In this document: in pieces, positions 22,060 to 33,811 of the stretch | Layout of the letters: each line of letters starts with the position of its first letter | How positions within the stretch are numbered: the stretch's first letter is position 1 | DNA from: Plantago ovata | Taxonomy: Eukaryota > Streptophyta > Magnoliopsida > Lamiales > Plantaginaceae | DNA length: 64,000 nucleotides | Assembly: GCA_028274465.1 (NCBI GenBank) | Contig: CM051458.1 | Coordinates: 24,505,566-24,569,565, forward strand | Reading direction: 5' to 3' | The notes under the pieces: model-generated | Seen by the model: the letters and a program-made list of their open reading frames with translations, nothing else | Told to the model about the DNA's origin: nothing | The model's database searches: none | Translations under genes and position numbers: made by a program

Positions 22060-23948
22060 ATGTCCGAGAGAAGAAATATTGTGAACGAGACTACGAGGGC
22101 TGAGAATATCAACATGTCGGACATTAACATGCTCGATTATCTTTCCTCGACGAAGGCCCAGTCGCACCGTCATCTTCGAATATGCCTTCTAGATCCGCTC
22201 GAGTGAATCCTCCCGTGTCCGAGTCATCTATTCCCGATGGCCACGTGAGCAAGCTTCCGAGAATGATGATCTGGGTAATACACCTCCAGATCGTCGCTTG
22301 ATCTTGAACAAGAGGAAACAGCTTCCGGTTAGATCTCCCTCTCCGGGACCAGCCCCTCTGACACGAATTCCCCATGACATCATGATGGGGGCAGCGCGAG
22401 TAGCTGGCTTCGAGTATCGGACGTCACAACGAGTTCCGGCACTGCGCTCTCCCACTATTACTGAACTCTCCAGTGACTCGAGGGTTCTCTGAAAGCCTTG
22501 GAGATACCGGGTTTGAATGACCCGACCGTCGTCCAGTCCGTGAAACCTGTCCGCAGTGTCCTTCCAAGAGGTTTTATATCACATACCGTCTTGGAGAGCG
22601 ACGAAGATGATCACGTACTTGTCAGCCGATCAAAATGGGCTCCGAGCTCATCCCGTGTCGGACAGTCGTCGTTGGCCGGTCCCTCTTCTTCTGGTGGAGA
22701 TGGCAACGTCCCTCAGGATTTAACCGGCCCGGATCTTGTGCCCGGCATGCATGAAGAAGAAGAAGATGAAGACAAAGATGATGAAGGTGAGGCCGAGGAA
22801 GAGGATGAAGGTCCGAGTGTGGTCAATCTTCCAGAAGGCGTTGAGCTCGACGCCAATGGTCGAGTGATAAAAATGACTAAGCGTGGCGAACCCAAAGGTT
22901 TAGAGGCGAGACGGGGCAAATTTCCTCGGACCGTTTCTGCGGTAACTCATCCTGATCCCAATGGCGAGTTAAATGAACTCGGGAACACTCCCACTTGTTT
23001 TTCCACCGTCCATTTGCAGATTTTTGGATACGATACACAATGGGCCGAATTTCCGCTGCTGCTGGGCTAACAGGGAGAAACAGAGACAAATGGTGGAGGA
23101 CAACCTCCTTAAACAGCAAGTTCAGACTCCCGACTTCGTTCCTGGGTTGATCAACCCAAAAACTGCGGTCGACTACTTTGAAATGGAAAAAGAGGCCGAG
23201 AAAGAGGGACATCCATGCCGGTGATCCCGACTCCTAAGGACAATGTCGGCCAATCAAAGGGCCAGAAGGCTCCGACTCCTGCTGCTCAGCCGAGCAAAAA
23301 GAAAGTTGATCCCAAGGGGAAGAGGGTTGCCTTGGACCCAGTGGATGTGGAGGATGAGAGTCCTCAGAAGAAGAGGGCCAGGGTTGACGAGGTAGAGTTC
23401 GTCGACTTGGCGACTAAGGAGGGCCGAGATGCTGATGTCTTACGCCTTATGTCCATGGATGAATACGACTGGGCACATGCTCTCGGACAAATCAGTCGAC
23501 AGGTAATGGTGTTTTTCCATTTTTCCATTTCCTTCTAAGTGTTTGATACTCGTTCTCTTCTCACTCCCATATTCCTTCGCAGCTTAACTGTTTTGTCCGA
23601 GCAGTTAATGACTTGGCCGATAAAAGGTTTGAGTCCGAGTCCAGGACTAAGGAGCTGGAGAAGAAAGCTGAAATGGCTGCCTCAAAGGTTGAGGCCCTGG
23701 AGTCCGAGATCCGGATGCTGAGGAATAAGAACTCGGAGATGCAAAGAAGGTGAATACTGAGGCCTCTAAGAACCGAATGTTCAAAGACTCCTTCCATGCT
23801 ATCGGGACAACTTTGTTAAGATTCCGAGACAAAGTCGTCGAGAAGCTGCGGTATGCCCGAGTAGAAGCAGCTGAAGACTTCTATGCCTCGGTCTCCTACC
23901 TCTTTGGGAAACAAATGGCCCGAGAAGAAGGTCGAGAGGAGGGGTTTC
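22060..23948 (+). pseudogene. Tat2 antisense extra ORF, 5' part (aORF2)
   Basis: ATG 22060 (MSERRNIVNETT) opens the frame, then shifts. Main pieces are 22498-23070, with an acidic run near 22755-22830; 23215-23502, with basic PSKKKVDPKGKRVA; and, after an 80-nt intron (23503-23582, CAG|GTAATG to cgcag), a coiled-coil part to 23948. The residues before the intron (MDEYDWAHALGQISRQ) align with MSDLDRTHELSMWSLQ of aORF1 at the same splice position. Insertion of copia1 at 23949 ends this part. Broken by several frameshifts. Confidence 0.75.
23944..23948. repeat. Target site duplication of copia1 (left)
   Basis: GTTTC, repeated exactly at 33807-33811 on the other side of the element; the expected 5-bp duplication for a copia insertion. 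Confidence 0.92.
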
Positions 23949-26048
23949 TGTAAGAAAATATGGTCAGAGTTACCCCTAGGGTACGCAGCGGAATTTTTTA
24001 AAAATTTTCTTAACATACTGGTTAATTGATTATGCATATGTCGTATATATATAAACACGTCAATTAGAAGACTAACCTTACTTCCAAAGCAGCTTCCAAG
24101 TCTTCGTAATATTCCGGTGTATCTTCTCCTGCGTCGAAGTCGAAGATATCTGCAATACTCTGTATAACTGCAAGACAATAAGAGTTAGTTTCCAGCTCCT
24201 AGAACCTCAACCTTGGTATCCACGGATGAACAGCCTATCGGAAGAATGCTAGGATATTCTTTATGTGACCAAGAAGACGGGGCGGCAATTCCCTCTGGTG
24301 GCGGTGTGCGCGCGCGTGAGGCTAAGGGGAGGAGGGGAGAGTTTTATTTTCTCTAAGAAAACTGGGTAGAATGACTGTGAAAGTCTATGTCTGAAACTGT
24401 ATTTCAAAATCGTATATAAAACTCTCTCTAATAGTCCACTATATATAGTAGTCTATAGAAGCCTAAAGCGTAAGCAATTAGACTTCGTAAAGGAATAAGA
24501 ATCTAATTCTTATCGCACAAGGAAACCAATATCAAGTCTAGATTCATTCCCAATCAAATCAAAACTCAATCAGGAAAATCTAACTTATCCCTTGGACTTC
24601 TAATAGAGGAAGGAGTCGAACTCCTTCCCCTACTCACCCAGGCGCGCGCGCGCCTGTCCTACGGGACGTGGGTCCCACTTTTGGTACCCACTTATATTTC
24701 TAAGGCCATCCAAACTCCAAGTAGATTTTGCCCAAGTGCATATGCTAATTCTAAATTAACATATCCTTTACAATCAAACCTCCATTATATTTCCAAAATA
24801 TAATCTTTAATTGTATTTACATAAAATACAATTAATTAGCCAATTCAATTAATAATTCCAAATCATTAATTGAGCCACCAATTATTATAATTAATTCCAA
24901 ATTAATTATAATCCATCAATCACAATTAATTCCAAATTACTTGCGATTCCATCTTCAAGGATATTCTGATAGGCTGAATCACCACATAGTGTGACCCATA
25001 GGGCCTCACCGTATTAAGCAAGTCCTAGACTAGGCAACATGGAATTCCTAGACGGTTCCATTTGCAATATTAATACGCGAGGACGTTTGAGAGTTTTCTC
25101 AAAGCTAACCCTTTCGTTGCGAAGCCTGTTGCGCTCAACGCGGAGATGGTAACGTCCCTTCATCTGACTTGCTCGGATGTATCTAGGATCGATGAAGTGT
25201 CTATCCCAATAATACATCCACGGGCGTCTCAGGGAGTTGTTTGGTTAAGATATACTTATGACCATCATAATATATCATTTGCACTGGCCAGTGACTTTAC
25301 CAACACAACTATGCAGACTACGAGCAGTACTCTCCTGTGCTACACTTGAGAGATGAATCCTTCACAGAATCACTTATCACCCCATTTGTATTTAGCCATG
25401 ATCCTGGATCGTGTCTTAGGTCAACTGCTTATTCAGAGCTGACATCGACGGGTCCACCAAGGATATGGAGCAACAAATGTGATGATAAAGTCCTGTAAGT
25501 GCAAAGGACGAATGGCATCACTTCGACAACTCACCGGTTCCCATAGACACGTCGGTGTAGAGTATACATCGATGGGAGTGTCCGGTGGGTACTTTCATTG
25601 TTCGATAAAGCTTCTTCGAACAACTATGCGCAGTTATGGGAACGTTCCTTGATTGTCCAACAATCCGTTCCGTGGCCGTGGGATCGGCTCACACTTGCTC
25701 CAACAAGTATAACCTCCACGCATACTAGTCTTGTCAGGTTCATTCAGACCTCCACATCCGAGATGTACCACGACTAGGGAGAGTTTGGGATAGATGATAA
25801 CTCACATAGCTCCCACTAACTGTGTGATCGGTCATCTATCCGAGGGGACATGTTCAGTATCAATACAGACAGTAATAAAGATATGACATGCTGCAGCCTT
25901 GTGTAATATAAATATAAAAGCGATACTCAACAGTAAAATGAAGCAAACATATATTATATTACGTTGACCTGTGTAATAGTACATATATGTCCTCTATAAG
26001 GGCACCATGCCCTTAGTAAGGACTGTCTCTAGGACATATACACTATCA
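23949..26048 (-). repeat. copia1 3' LTR (2100 bp)
   Basis: Runs TGTAAGAAAATATGG to CACTATCA on the plus strand. Contains TATATATA near 24441-24449 (minus-strand promoter), AATAAA-like sequence near 24337, a perfect CpG-rich palindrome near 24641-24658, and the acidic open stretch (24077-24198) ending at a splice-donor-like site. Confidence 0.93.
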
Positions 26049-26062
26049 ATCTCCCACTTGGA

Positions 26063-28858
26063 CTAGAGCCAGTCACCTTTATGCCTAATGCCCAGATTAG
26101 CATAATGTCTTAAGTGGACTTCCACTGATAAGACCTTGGTGAAAGGATCTGCCACGTTGTCCGTGGTAGAGACACGTTCTATACTAACTTCTCCTCTATC
26201 TATAATCTCACGTATAACGTGATATTTTCTAAGTACATGTTTGTTCTTGTTTGTAGCTCTAGGCTCCCTAGCTTGAGCGACGGCGCCCGTATTGTCACAA
26301 TAAATCGTTATTGGACTGGGAGCAGGAACAACCCTCAATTCCTTCAAGAACTCTGAAATCCAGACAGCTTCTTTCGATACTTCTGATGCAGCAATGTACT
26401 CGGCCTCTGTGGATGAGTCAGCAATCGTGGCTTGCTTAGAGCTCTTCCAACAAACAGCTCCTCCGTTCAATTTGAATACGTATCCTGTCTGTGACTTAAA
26501 GTCATCAGGATCTGATTCAAATCCAACGTCGACATACCTAGACATCTTCAATTCTGGTTCTCCACCAAACACCAAGAACATCTCTTTAGTCCGTCTAAGG
26601 TACTTAAGAATGTTCTTAACAGCAGTCCAGTGAGGTACTCGTGGATTCTGTTGGTGTCGACAAGTGAAACTAAGCGCATATGCCACATCGGGCCTTGTGC
26701 AATTCATTGCATACATTATAGACCCTACTGCCGAAGCATAGGGCACACGACTCATTGCATTTCTTTCTTCATCAGTCTTAGGACCATCCTTAACTGATAA
26801 GACAATCCCATGCCTAGCTGGGAGAAAGCCTCTCTTTGAGTCGTCCATCTTATAACGCTTCAGTATTTTGTCGATGTAGGTGGACTGTGTCACTCCCAAC
26901 ATCCTCGTGGATCTATCTCTAAAGATCTTGATCCCTAGGATGTAGTTCGCTTCACCCAAGTCCTTCATCGAGAAGGTACTTGATAACCAAAGTTTAGTCT
27001 CTTCTAGCATAGAGACATTGTTTCCCATGATCAAAATGTCATCTACATAAATGATCATGAAAACAACTCCTTTGTCGCTGTGTCTCGCATAGACACAGGG
27101 ATCTTCCTTGCTTCTGATGAAGTCAAACGATTTGACAGCTTCATCAAAGCGGATATTCCAGCTCCTTGACGCTTTCTTTAGCCCATAGATGGATCTTTGT
27201 AATTTGCATACAGCAGTTGGCCTGGTTTTACTAATAAAACCTTCCGGCTGTACCATATAGACCTCTTCCTCAAGGTTGCCATTGAGGAAGGCTGTCTTTA
27301 CATCCATCTGCCAGATTTCATAATCATAGTAGGCAGCTATCGCAAGTAGAATTCGAATGGACTTCAATTTTGCCACTGGTGAAAAGGTTTCATCGTAATC
27401 GATGCCATACCTTTGCGTGTAGCATTTTGCCACAAGCCTAGCTTTGTGCGTTTGTACCTTGCCATCGGCATCTGTCTTTCGTTTAAAGACCCATTTGCAC
27501 CCAATTGGTCTAACCCCTTGGGGCAAGTCTACCAAGTTCCAAACTTGGTTCTGGTACATTGAATCCATTTCTAATTCCATGGCCTCTTGCCATTTGTCTG
27601 AGTCAATATCAATTATTGCCTCTTTGTAGGTCTCGGGATCTTCCCGATCTGATAAACCGACATCAAGTTCACTGATGTCTTCTATCATAAGGCTTTGCTT
27701 CTGAGGTCCTCTAAGGATCCTCTTCGACCTACGGAGCTCGACTTGTTCTGGTGCTTTTCTTTTCTGGCTTCGTGTAACACGAACATTATCAGTGGGTACT
27801 GATGCAGGTGGTCGTTGGGCGCGACCCTGTTCCCTTGCGGGAGGCTGCTCTTGTGCAACTTGTTGCACAGGTTGGTTGACAACGGGTTCTACATGTGTGG
27901 TTTCAACTGTTGATCTAATCACAGGACTCCCACTGACTATGACATGCCTAGCAAGTGTCATATCATCACCCTTGTCTACTTCGAAAGCTCCAACTGAACT
28001 TGAGTCCAAATCAGAAGATTTAAAGACCTCATGTTCGCGCGTGTCAAAGTTTTGAATTTCTTCAAGTTCTATCATATCATCTAACCTCTCTTCTTCGAGG
28101 TATTCAGCTTCTAAAAACTTCACGTTTCTAGACACGATCACCTTGTGATCTTCAGCATGATAGAATTCATATCCTCTCGTCTGACGAGGATAGCCTATGA
28201 AATATACTTTGACACCCTTGGCATCTAACTTATCAGTGAGCATCAGCTTGACTATCGCAGGACAGTCCCAAGGTCTAAGATAGCCTAGTGAAGGCTTCTT
28301 TCCCTTCCATAACTCATAAGGAGTTTTCTCCACTGATTTAGATGGTACACGGTTCAGAATGTAGATTGCAGTTTGTAGTGCATATCCCCACATATACTTT
28401 GGAAGAGTCGAGAATCCAATCATTGATCTTACCATGTCTAACAGGGTTCGATTCCTCCTCTCAGACACACCGTTTAACTGTGGTGTTCCAGGAGGAGTCC
28501 ATTGCGATTGAATCCCATTTTCCTTCAAGTAATCGACAAATTCTTCACTAAGGTATTCACCTCCTCGATCCGATCGAAGAGTGACTATCCTTAGGTTCAA
28601 TTCATTCTCGACCTCATTCCTAAACTCCTTGAATTTCTCAAAGGTCTCGGATTTATTCTTCATAAGAAAGATATATTCATACCTTGAGAAATCGTCGGTA
28701 AAGGTAATGAAGTAAGGATAACCCCCACGCGCATGGACTTTAAACGGTCCACATACATCGGTATGTATGAGCTCTAAGCAGCGAGTGGCACGAACACCTT
28801 GTCCAACAAAAGGTTTGTTCGTCATCTTACCCTTAACACAAGATTCACATGTACCATA
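26063..28858 (-). CDS. copia1 integrase - reverse transcriptase - RNase H
   Basis: One open minus frame (about 920 codons from the Met at 28825). Integrase core: D23 (HTDVCG), D86 (SDRGGEY), E122 ([10 protein letters not shown]), giving D,D(35)E. RT: residues 430-680, with [11 protein letters not shown] and catalytic YVDD at 593-596. RNase H: D766, E807 ([10 protein letters not shown]) and D844 (YCDNTGA). Integrase before RT defines Ty1/copia. These domains appear intact. A single TAA at 28859-28861 in the same frame cuts it from the upstream protease part, so it is expressed only by readthrough, if at all. Confidence 0.93.
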   Translation of the reverse strand, partial: YGTCESCVKGKMTNKPFVGQGVRATRCLELIHTDVCGPFKVHARGGYPYFITFTDDFSRYEYIFLMKNKSETFEKFKEFRNEVENELNLRIVTLRSDRGGEYLSEEFVDYLKENGIQSQWTPPGTPQLNGVSERRNRTLLDMVRSMIGFSTLPKYMWGYALQTAIYILNRVPSKSVEKTPYELWKGKKPSLGYLRPWDCPAIVKLMLTDKLDAKGVKVYFIGYPRQTRGYEFYHAEDHKVIVSRNVKFLEAEYLEEERLDDMIELEEIQNFDTREHEVFKSSDLDSSSVGAFEVDKGDDMTLARHVIVSGSPVIRSTVETTHVEPVVNQPVQQVAQEQPPAREQGRAQRPPASVPTDNVRVTRSQKRKAPEQVELRRSKRILRGPQKQSLMIEDISELDVGLSDREDPETYKEAIIDIDSDKWQEAMELEMDSMYQNQVWNLVDLPQGVRPIGCKWVFKRKTDADGKVQTHKARLVAKCYTQRYGIDYDETFSPVAKLKSIRILLAIAAYYDYEIWQMDVKTAFLNGNLEEEVYMVQPEGFISKTRPTAVCKLQRSIYGLKKASRSWNIRFDEAVKSFDFIRSKEDPCVYARHSDKGVVFMIIYVDDILIMGNNVSMLEETKLWLSSTFSMKDLGEANYILGIKIFRDRSTRMLGVTQSTYIDKILKRYKMDDSKRGFLPARHGIVLSVKDGPKTDEERNAMSRVPYASAVGSIMYAMNCTRPDVAYALSFTCRHQQNPRVPHWTAVKNILKYLRRTKEMFLVFGGEPELKMSRYVDVGFESDPDDFKSQTGYVFKLNGGAVCWKSSKQATIADSSTEAEYIAASEVSKEAVWISEFLKELRVVPAPSPITIYCDNTGAVAQAREPRATNKNKHVLRKYHVIREIIDRGEVSIERVSTTDNVADPFTKVLSVEVHLRHYANLGIRHKGDWL

Positions 28859-29622
28859 TTATTCGAAATCAAATGGTTCTAAGTAGTCCAACTTCCTTAG
28901 TCTTTGAATCCGTGTTTCATTGATATGGCCTAGCCTACAATGCCATAGATAAGATGAATTATTCTTCTTACTTGAAGACGGTTGTTTGTTATGTATTTGA
29001 AATAAAGGTTGACTACTTTGCAAAATATATAAACCATTCACCAAGCGAGCCTTTCCATAATACTGATCATTTAATGAAAAATAACAAGTATTATTCGCAA
29101 ATCGAAAGGAAAAACCCATATTGTCTAACAATGGAATGGAAATAATATTTCTGACAATGGATGGAACAAAATAAACATTATCAAGTTCTAAACATTGTCC
29201 CGAAGGTAAATCTATCTTGCTGCGTCCAACGCGTTTGGCTTCAACTGGATTGCCGTTCCCAACATGCAAGTCGATTTCACCTCGCTTGACTAGCCTGTGA
29301 TGAATTAGCCCCTGCACATTATTACAAATGTGTGAGCCGTACAGGCTGTATCTAATACCCAACCATTGGAGTCAAAAGTAGTCATGTTCATTTCAATAAC
29401 AAACATACCTGAGCCAGAAGCTGATGACTTCTTGGCCTGATCTGCCCTAAGCTTAGGGCAATCTTTCTTCCAGTGGCCCGTGAGTTTGCAATAGAGACAA
29501 ATCTCGATCCTAAGTCGAAATTCAGCCATCCTACGATAGCGCCCATTCTTGCCACCCCTCTTCCTTTTGGGTCTACGATTGACCCTTGGGAATTTGTTGG
29601 CAACGGGTCTCTCAGCAATCAA
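28859..29622 (-). pseudogene. copia1 CCHC knuckle, protease and pre-integrase region, frameshifted
   Basis: The 29305-29622 piece has a knuckle CLYCKLTGHWKKDC and then GWVLDTAC, the protease active site with Ala in place of the usual Gly after DT. A short indel right after this shifts the frame. The text resumes in 28859-29362 with SHICNNVQG and the gag-pre-integrase domain YLWHCRLGHINETRIQRL. The protease lesion alone would block polyprotein processing. Confidence 0.88.
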
Positions 29623-29658
29623 CTCTGTTGCTACCCCAACATTGGGATTGTGAATAGA

Positions 29659-30156
29659 TTACAACAATCTTTGCACGATCAAGATAATGGAAGCCTTAGC
29701 TTCTAGCTCCAAGCCATATCCAACAAGTTGTAAGAGAAAGTCAATCAATGACTTAACTTGTTCAGGCGACAGCTCTTCTGTCTCAAGCCTTTTGATAAGC
29801 ATGATCTTGATAGCTTCGTACCCTTCACACATCCTTGGAACATCCAAGAATGAGGAGAGATATTTTACAATCTCATATGGTTCCTTGTCTCGACATGGTC
29901 CAACCATATTGTCAGACATTGCATTCAGCAACAAGTTCTTTACAAACTCGGCCCTTTCCACTTCCAATTCATAATAGCAATCATAGGTTGCCGTAGTGAA
30001 TTCAGTGGGAGGTGGAGGGATAGGTTCGTCCAAGACGTACTCAACCTCATTGTACCATAGCACCTTTCGTACCTCATGGATCCAATCCACGTAGTTTGGT
30101 CCTGTTAGCTTTTGCAACTCCAAGTTGGCAACAAGCTCGGAGGACGGTATCGCCAT
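29659..30156 (-). CDS. copia1 gag N-terminal part
   Basis: ATG at 30156 begins MAIPSSELVANLELQ, with LTGPNYVDWIHEVRKVLWYNEVEYVLDEP, a copia capsid (UBN2-like) domain. copia2 has the same segment (LTGPNFMDWIRNIRLVL). The frame closes at 29659, about 40 nt before the knuckle frame, so a frameshift follows. The open frame continues upstream of the ATG through the splice-acceptor-like site at 30167, which allows the in-frame fusion described under the leader intron. Confidence 0.88.
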   Translation of the reverse strand: MAIPSSELVANLELQKLTGPNYVDWIHEVRKVLWYNEVEYVLDEPIPPPPTEFTTATYDCYYELEVERAEFVKNLLLNAMSDNMVGPCRDKEPYEIVKYLSSFLDVPRMCEGYEAIKIMLIKRLETEELSPEQVKSLIDFLLQLVGYGLELEAKASIILIVQRLL

Positions 30157-30645
30157 ATCTAATATCCTAAGGAGAAATAATATAGAACGAAAACAATAAA
30201 TCAACTATTGAAATATCATTTCTAAATACACAGTCAACATAACTAAACAACAAGGTCCTTTAGCTGTTTAGCTCCCACTATTTTCACATATGCTTGCCCC
30301 CACAACAAACATACGGGTAATGTCCAACAAGTTACCGTAGTGGCCAAGATCCAAATCCATATTATGCCATACTCCAACGGGGGCTGGTCGCATAGCATAA
30401 TATGACCGGTAGGACTAGTAAGACTATCCAATTGCGTCACGCAACTCTTGGTTGTTAAATCTAATTTAACCCGATGCCCTACATATTGCACCTATCGAGG
30501 TCGCTAGATACAATATGCAGTAAGTCATAACCATAGGCTTACTCTAATTTGACGATTACTGCGAGTCTTGTAAGACGAGGTCGCCAATACAAGAAAACGC
30601 AATGAAAGTTCAAAATTAAAGCACCCTATGAAAAGCATCTCAGAA

Positions 30646-30649
<4 letters not shown>

Positions 30650-30726
<77 letters not shown>
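30650..30726. repeat. (TA)n microsatellite
   Basis: About 38 uninterrupted TA units in the copia1 leader, followed by GATACATA. Length is likely variable. Confidence 0.97.
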
Positions 30727-30728
<2 letters not shown>

Positions 30729-30799
30729 TACATATTTCCGTACTTATATTGGTTGGGGCTTCTAGCTTGAGGGTTGTTATCAGTCATCTACAAACAAAT

Positions 30800-30952
30800 A
30801 AGGGCGCCGCCTACCCATCATGCATGAACGGTCTACACGTAATGGATGCCGCCTATCCATTCTAGTTCTAAACGCGGTCAAGCATATAATGGGTGCCGCC
30901 TACCCATACATAAATATGCGGTCCGACATATAAGAGGGCGCCGCCTACCCTC
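30800..30952 (-). repeat. Four leader hairpin repeats in copia1
   Basis: Minus-strand hairpins at 30934-30952, 30889-30907, 30841-30861 and about 30802-30816. Stems differ (GAGGGT/GCCCTC, ATGGGT/ACCCAT, AATGGAT/ATCCATT, GGGT/GCCC), yet each stays paired, with G-U allowed. The loop AGGCGGC is identical in all four. Spacers contain GACCGC (once GACCGT), complementary to GCGG in the loop. The position between PBS and gag suits a packaging or dimerisation signal (inference). Confidence 0.8.
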
Positions 30953-31440
30953 GCATGCATAGCGGTCGAACGGAATGTAAAAACATGGTATTTAAACATG
31001 CATTGTCAAACAATAGCATATTGAGCATATGAAACAAGTAGTAGCTTATGTGGATGACAAATGACTTCATAATTTCATTATGAAAATTATAATCCCATAC
31101 TTATAATCTCTATGAAATAATTGAAAATTTGGACTAGATTGAACATTCGAAAATTCTATTGACCAAGTAGCAATTTTCGAAAACCCGAAAGACTTAATTG
31201 TAATTTTAAAAACCTTAGAGGTGTTAAATCTAAAATTCAAAAGTAGAAGGACTAATTTGCAATAAACAATAAATTGATAAATTACAAATAAGCCCTTTAA
31301 CTTTATACTAATTAAATTTAACGCCTCTAGTTTAAAACAATTACAATTAAATCATATTTATATTCCAAATATAAAATTCAATCCTCAAAACTTTCAAAAT
31401 TCGATTTTGGGTCCAACCCGACCAACCCGAAAATATATAA

Positions 31441-31560
31441 TTTTTTTTTTTTAAAACGTGGGACGGGTCCCGTCCCCCCGGTGCCCGTGGCCCCGGGCGC
31501 CCGGCGCCCGCGGCACGCGGGTACGGGATGCCGCGGGTGCAGGCGCCCGGCGCCCCGGTC
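31441..31560. repeat. GC-rich palindromic tract in copia1 leader
   Basis: A 120-bp island of G and C in an AT-rich leader, with nested inverted repeats such as GGGACG-n5-CGTCCC at the left and several GCGCCCGG palindromes. It codes for nothing recognisable. Confidence 0.7.
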
Positions 31561-31729
31561 GAAAAATTATATATATATATAATATATTTTTTTTTTGAAA
31601 AAATATAAATTCTAAATTTATATAAAAAAACAAAACTTTTGAAAATCAAATTCATCATAGAATCAATTGCATCCACATATCTACAAAATCATACAATATA
31701 TATACATATATACGTAATCAATTAACCAA

Positions 31730-31741
31730 GCTCTGATACCA
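31730..31741 (-). promoter_or_regulatory. copia1 primer binding site
   Basis: Minus strand TGGTATCAGAGC, complementary to the 3' end of initiator tRNA-Met, one base from the LTR end (31743). Confidence 0.95.
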
Positions 31742-31742
31742 C

Positions 31743-33806
31743 TGTAAGAAAATATGGTCAGAGTTACCCCTAGGGTAAGCAGCGGAATTTTAAAAATTTT
31801 CTTAACATACTGGTTAATTGATTATGCATATGTCGTATATATATAAACACGTCAATTAGAAGACTAACCTTACTTCCAAAGCAGCTTCCAAGTCTTCGTA
31901 ATATTCCGGTGTATCTTCTCCTTCGTCGAAGTCGAAGATATCTGCAATACTCTGTATAACTGCAAGACAATAAGAGTTAGTTTCCAGCTCCTAGAACCTC
32001 AACCTTGGTATCCACGGATGAACAACCTATCGGAAGAATGCTAGGGTATTCTTTATGTGACCAAGAAGACGGGGCGGCAATTCCCTCTGGTGGCGGTGTG
32101 CGCGCGCGTGAGGCTAAGGGGAGGAGGGGAGAGTTTTATTTTCTCTAAGAAAACTGGGTAGAATGACTGTGAAAGTCTATGTCTGAAACTGTATTTCAAA
32201 ATCGTATATAAAACTCTCTCTAATAGTCCACTATAATAGTAGTCTATAGAAGCCTAAAGCATAAGCAATTAGACTTCGTAAAGGAATAAGAATCTAATTC
32301 TTATCGCACAAGGAAACCAATATCAAGTCTAGATTCATTCCCAATCAAATCAAAACTCAATCAGGAAAATCTAACTTATCCCTTGGACTTCTAATAGAAG
32401 AAGGAGTCGAACTCCTTCCCCTACTCAGCCACGCGCGCGCGCGCGCCTGTCCTACGGGACGTGGGTCCCACTTTTGGGACCCACTTATATTTCTAAGGCA
32501 ATCCAAACTCCAAGTAGATTTTGCCCAAGTGCATATGTTAATTCTAAATTAACATATCCTTTACAATCAAACCTCCATTATATTTTCAAAATATAATCTT
32601 TAATTGTATTTACATAAAATACAATTAATTAGCCAATTCAATTAATAATTCCAAATCATTAATTGAGCCACCAATTATTATAATTAATTATAATCCATCA
32701 ATCACAATTAATTCCAAATTACTTGCGATTCCATCTTCAAGGATATTCTGATAGGCTAAATCACCACATAGTGTGACCCATAGGGCCTCACCTTATTAAG
32801 CAAGTCCTAGACTAGGCAACATGGAATTCCTAGACTGGTTCCATTTGCAATATTAATACGCGAGGACGTTTGAGAGGTTTCTCAAAGCTAACCCTTTCGT
32901 TGCGAAGCCTGTTGCGCTCAACGCGGCGATGGTAACGTCCCTTCATCTGACTTGCTCGGATGTATCTAGGATCGATGAAGTGTCTATCCCAATAATACAT
33001 CCACGGGCGTCTCAGAGAGTTGTTTGGTTAAGATATACTTATGACCATCATAATATATCATTTGCACTGGCCAGTGACTTTACCAACACAACTATGCAGA
33101 CTACGAGCTGTGCTCTCCTGTGCTACACTTGAGAGATGAATCCTTCACAGAATCACTTATCACCCCCATTTGTATTTAGCCATAATCCTGGATCGTGTCT
33201 TAGGTCAACTGCTTATTCAGAGCTGACATCGACGGGTCCACCAAGGATATGGAGCAACAAATGTGATGATAAAGTCCTGTAAGTGCAAAGGACGAATGGC
33301 ATCACTTCGACAACTCACCGGTTCCCATAGACACGTCGGTGTAGAGTATACATCGATGGGAGTGTCCGGTGGGTACTTCCATTGTTCGATAAAGCTTCTT
33401 CGAACAACTATGCGCAGTTATGGGAACGTTCCTTGATTGTCCAACAATCCGTTCCGTGGCCGTGGGATCGGCTCACACTTGCTCCATCTTGTCAGGTTCA
33501 TTCAGACCCCCACATCCGAGATGTACCACGACTAGGGAGAGTTTGGGATAGATGATAACTCACATAGCTCCCACTAACTGTGTGATCGGTCATCTATCCG
33601 AGGGGACATGTTCAGTATCAATACAGACAGCAATAAAGATATGACATGCTGCAGCCTGGTGTAATATAAATATGAAAGCGATACTCAACAGTAAAATGAA
33701 GCAAACATATATTATATTACGTTGACCTGTGTAATAGTACATATATGTCCTCTATAAGGGCACCATGCCCTTAGTAAGGACTGTCTCTAGGACATATACA
33801 CTATCA
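31743..33806 (-). repeat. copia1 5' LTR (2064 bp)
   Basis: Same borders as the left copy (TGTAAGAAAA...CTATCA). Differs mainly by a deletion of about 29 bp near 33484 and a smaller one near 32690. GTTTC at 33807-33811 is the right target duplication. Confidence 0.95.
31869..31990 (-). CDS. LTR-encoded acidic open stretch (candidate first exon)
   Basis: From the base after TAG (31993-31991) to the donor at 31869 there are 122 nt, 40 codons plus 2 nt, with no stop. The second half is strongly acidic (IFDFDEGEDTPEYYEDLEAA). The same 122-nt stretch is open with no indel in the other two LTR copies (24077-24198, 38535-38656). No ATG lies in it; CTG is the second codon. It fuses in frame to Gag if the predicted leader intron is spliced. 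Substitutions among copies change amino acids, so selection is not shown. Confidence 0.4.
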
Positions 33807-33811
33807 GTTTC

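Larger units (their letters stand above)
30167..31868 (-). other. Predicted leader intron of copia1
   Basis: Donor AAG|GTTAGT at 31869/31868 inside the 5' LTR, acceptor TTATTTCTCCTTAG ending at 30167, and 10 nt from there to the gag ATG. The upstream exon ends in phase 2, so the splice joins the LTR open stretch to Gag in frame. The intron would remove the PBS and leader. Prediction from sequence only. Besides the features listed, the leader has no gene. Confidence 0.45.
23949..33806 (-). mobile_element. copia1: complete Ty1/copia element (9.86 kb)
   Basis: Flanked by GTTTC duplications, with LTRs of 2100 bp (left, 3') and 2064 bp (right, 5'). The 5' LTR is followed by a tRNA-Met PBS, a 1.5-kb leader, gag, CCHC knuckle, protease, integrase, RT and RNase H. 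A polypurine tract (AAGTGGGAGA) abuts the 3' LTR. The LTRs differ by few substitutions and some indels, so the insertion is fairly recent. The polyprotein is disabled by frameshifts in the gag-protease part and one TAA before integrase. A related truncated LTR sits at 38411-40336. Confidence 0.95.

Noticed and set aside
23816-24178. 120-codon Arg-rich minus-strand frame across the copia1 LTR end
   Set aside because: Starts at TTG and overlaps the acidic stretch in another frame. It runs over the LTR border into Tat2 sequence, so it is not an element gene.
31730-31741. tRNA gene fragments at PBS sites (also 8858, 12216, 41654, 61875)
   Set aside because: Only the 12-18 nt primer complement is present, with no cloverleaf around it.
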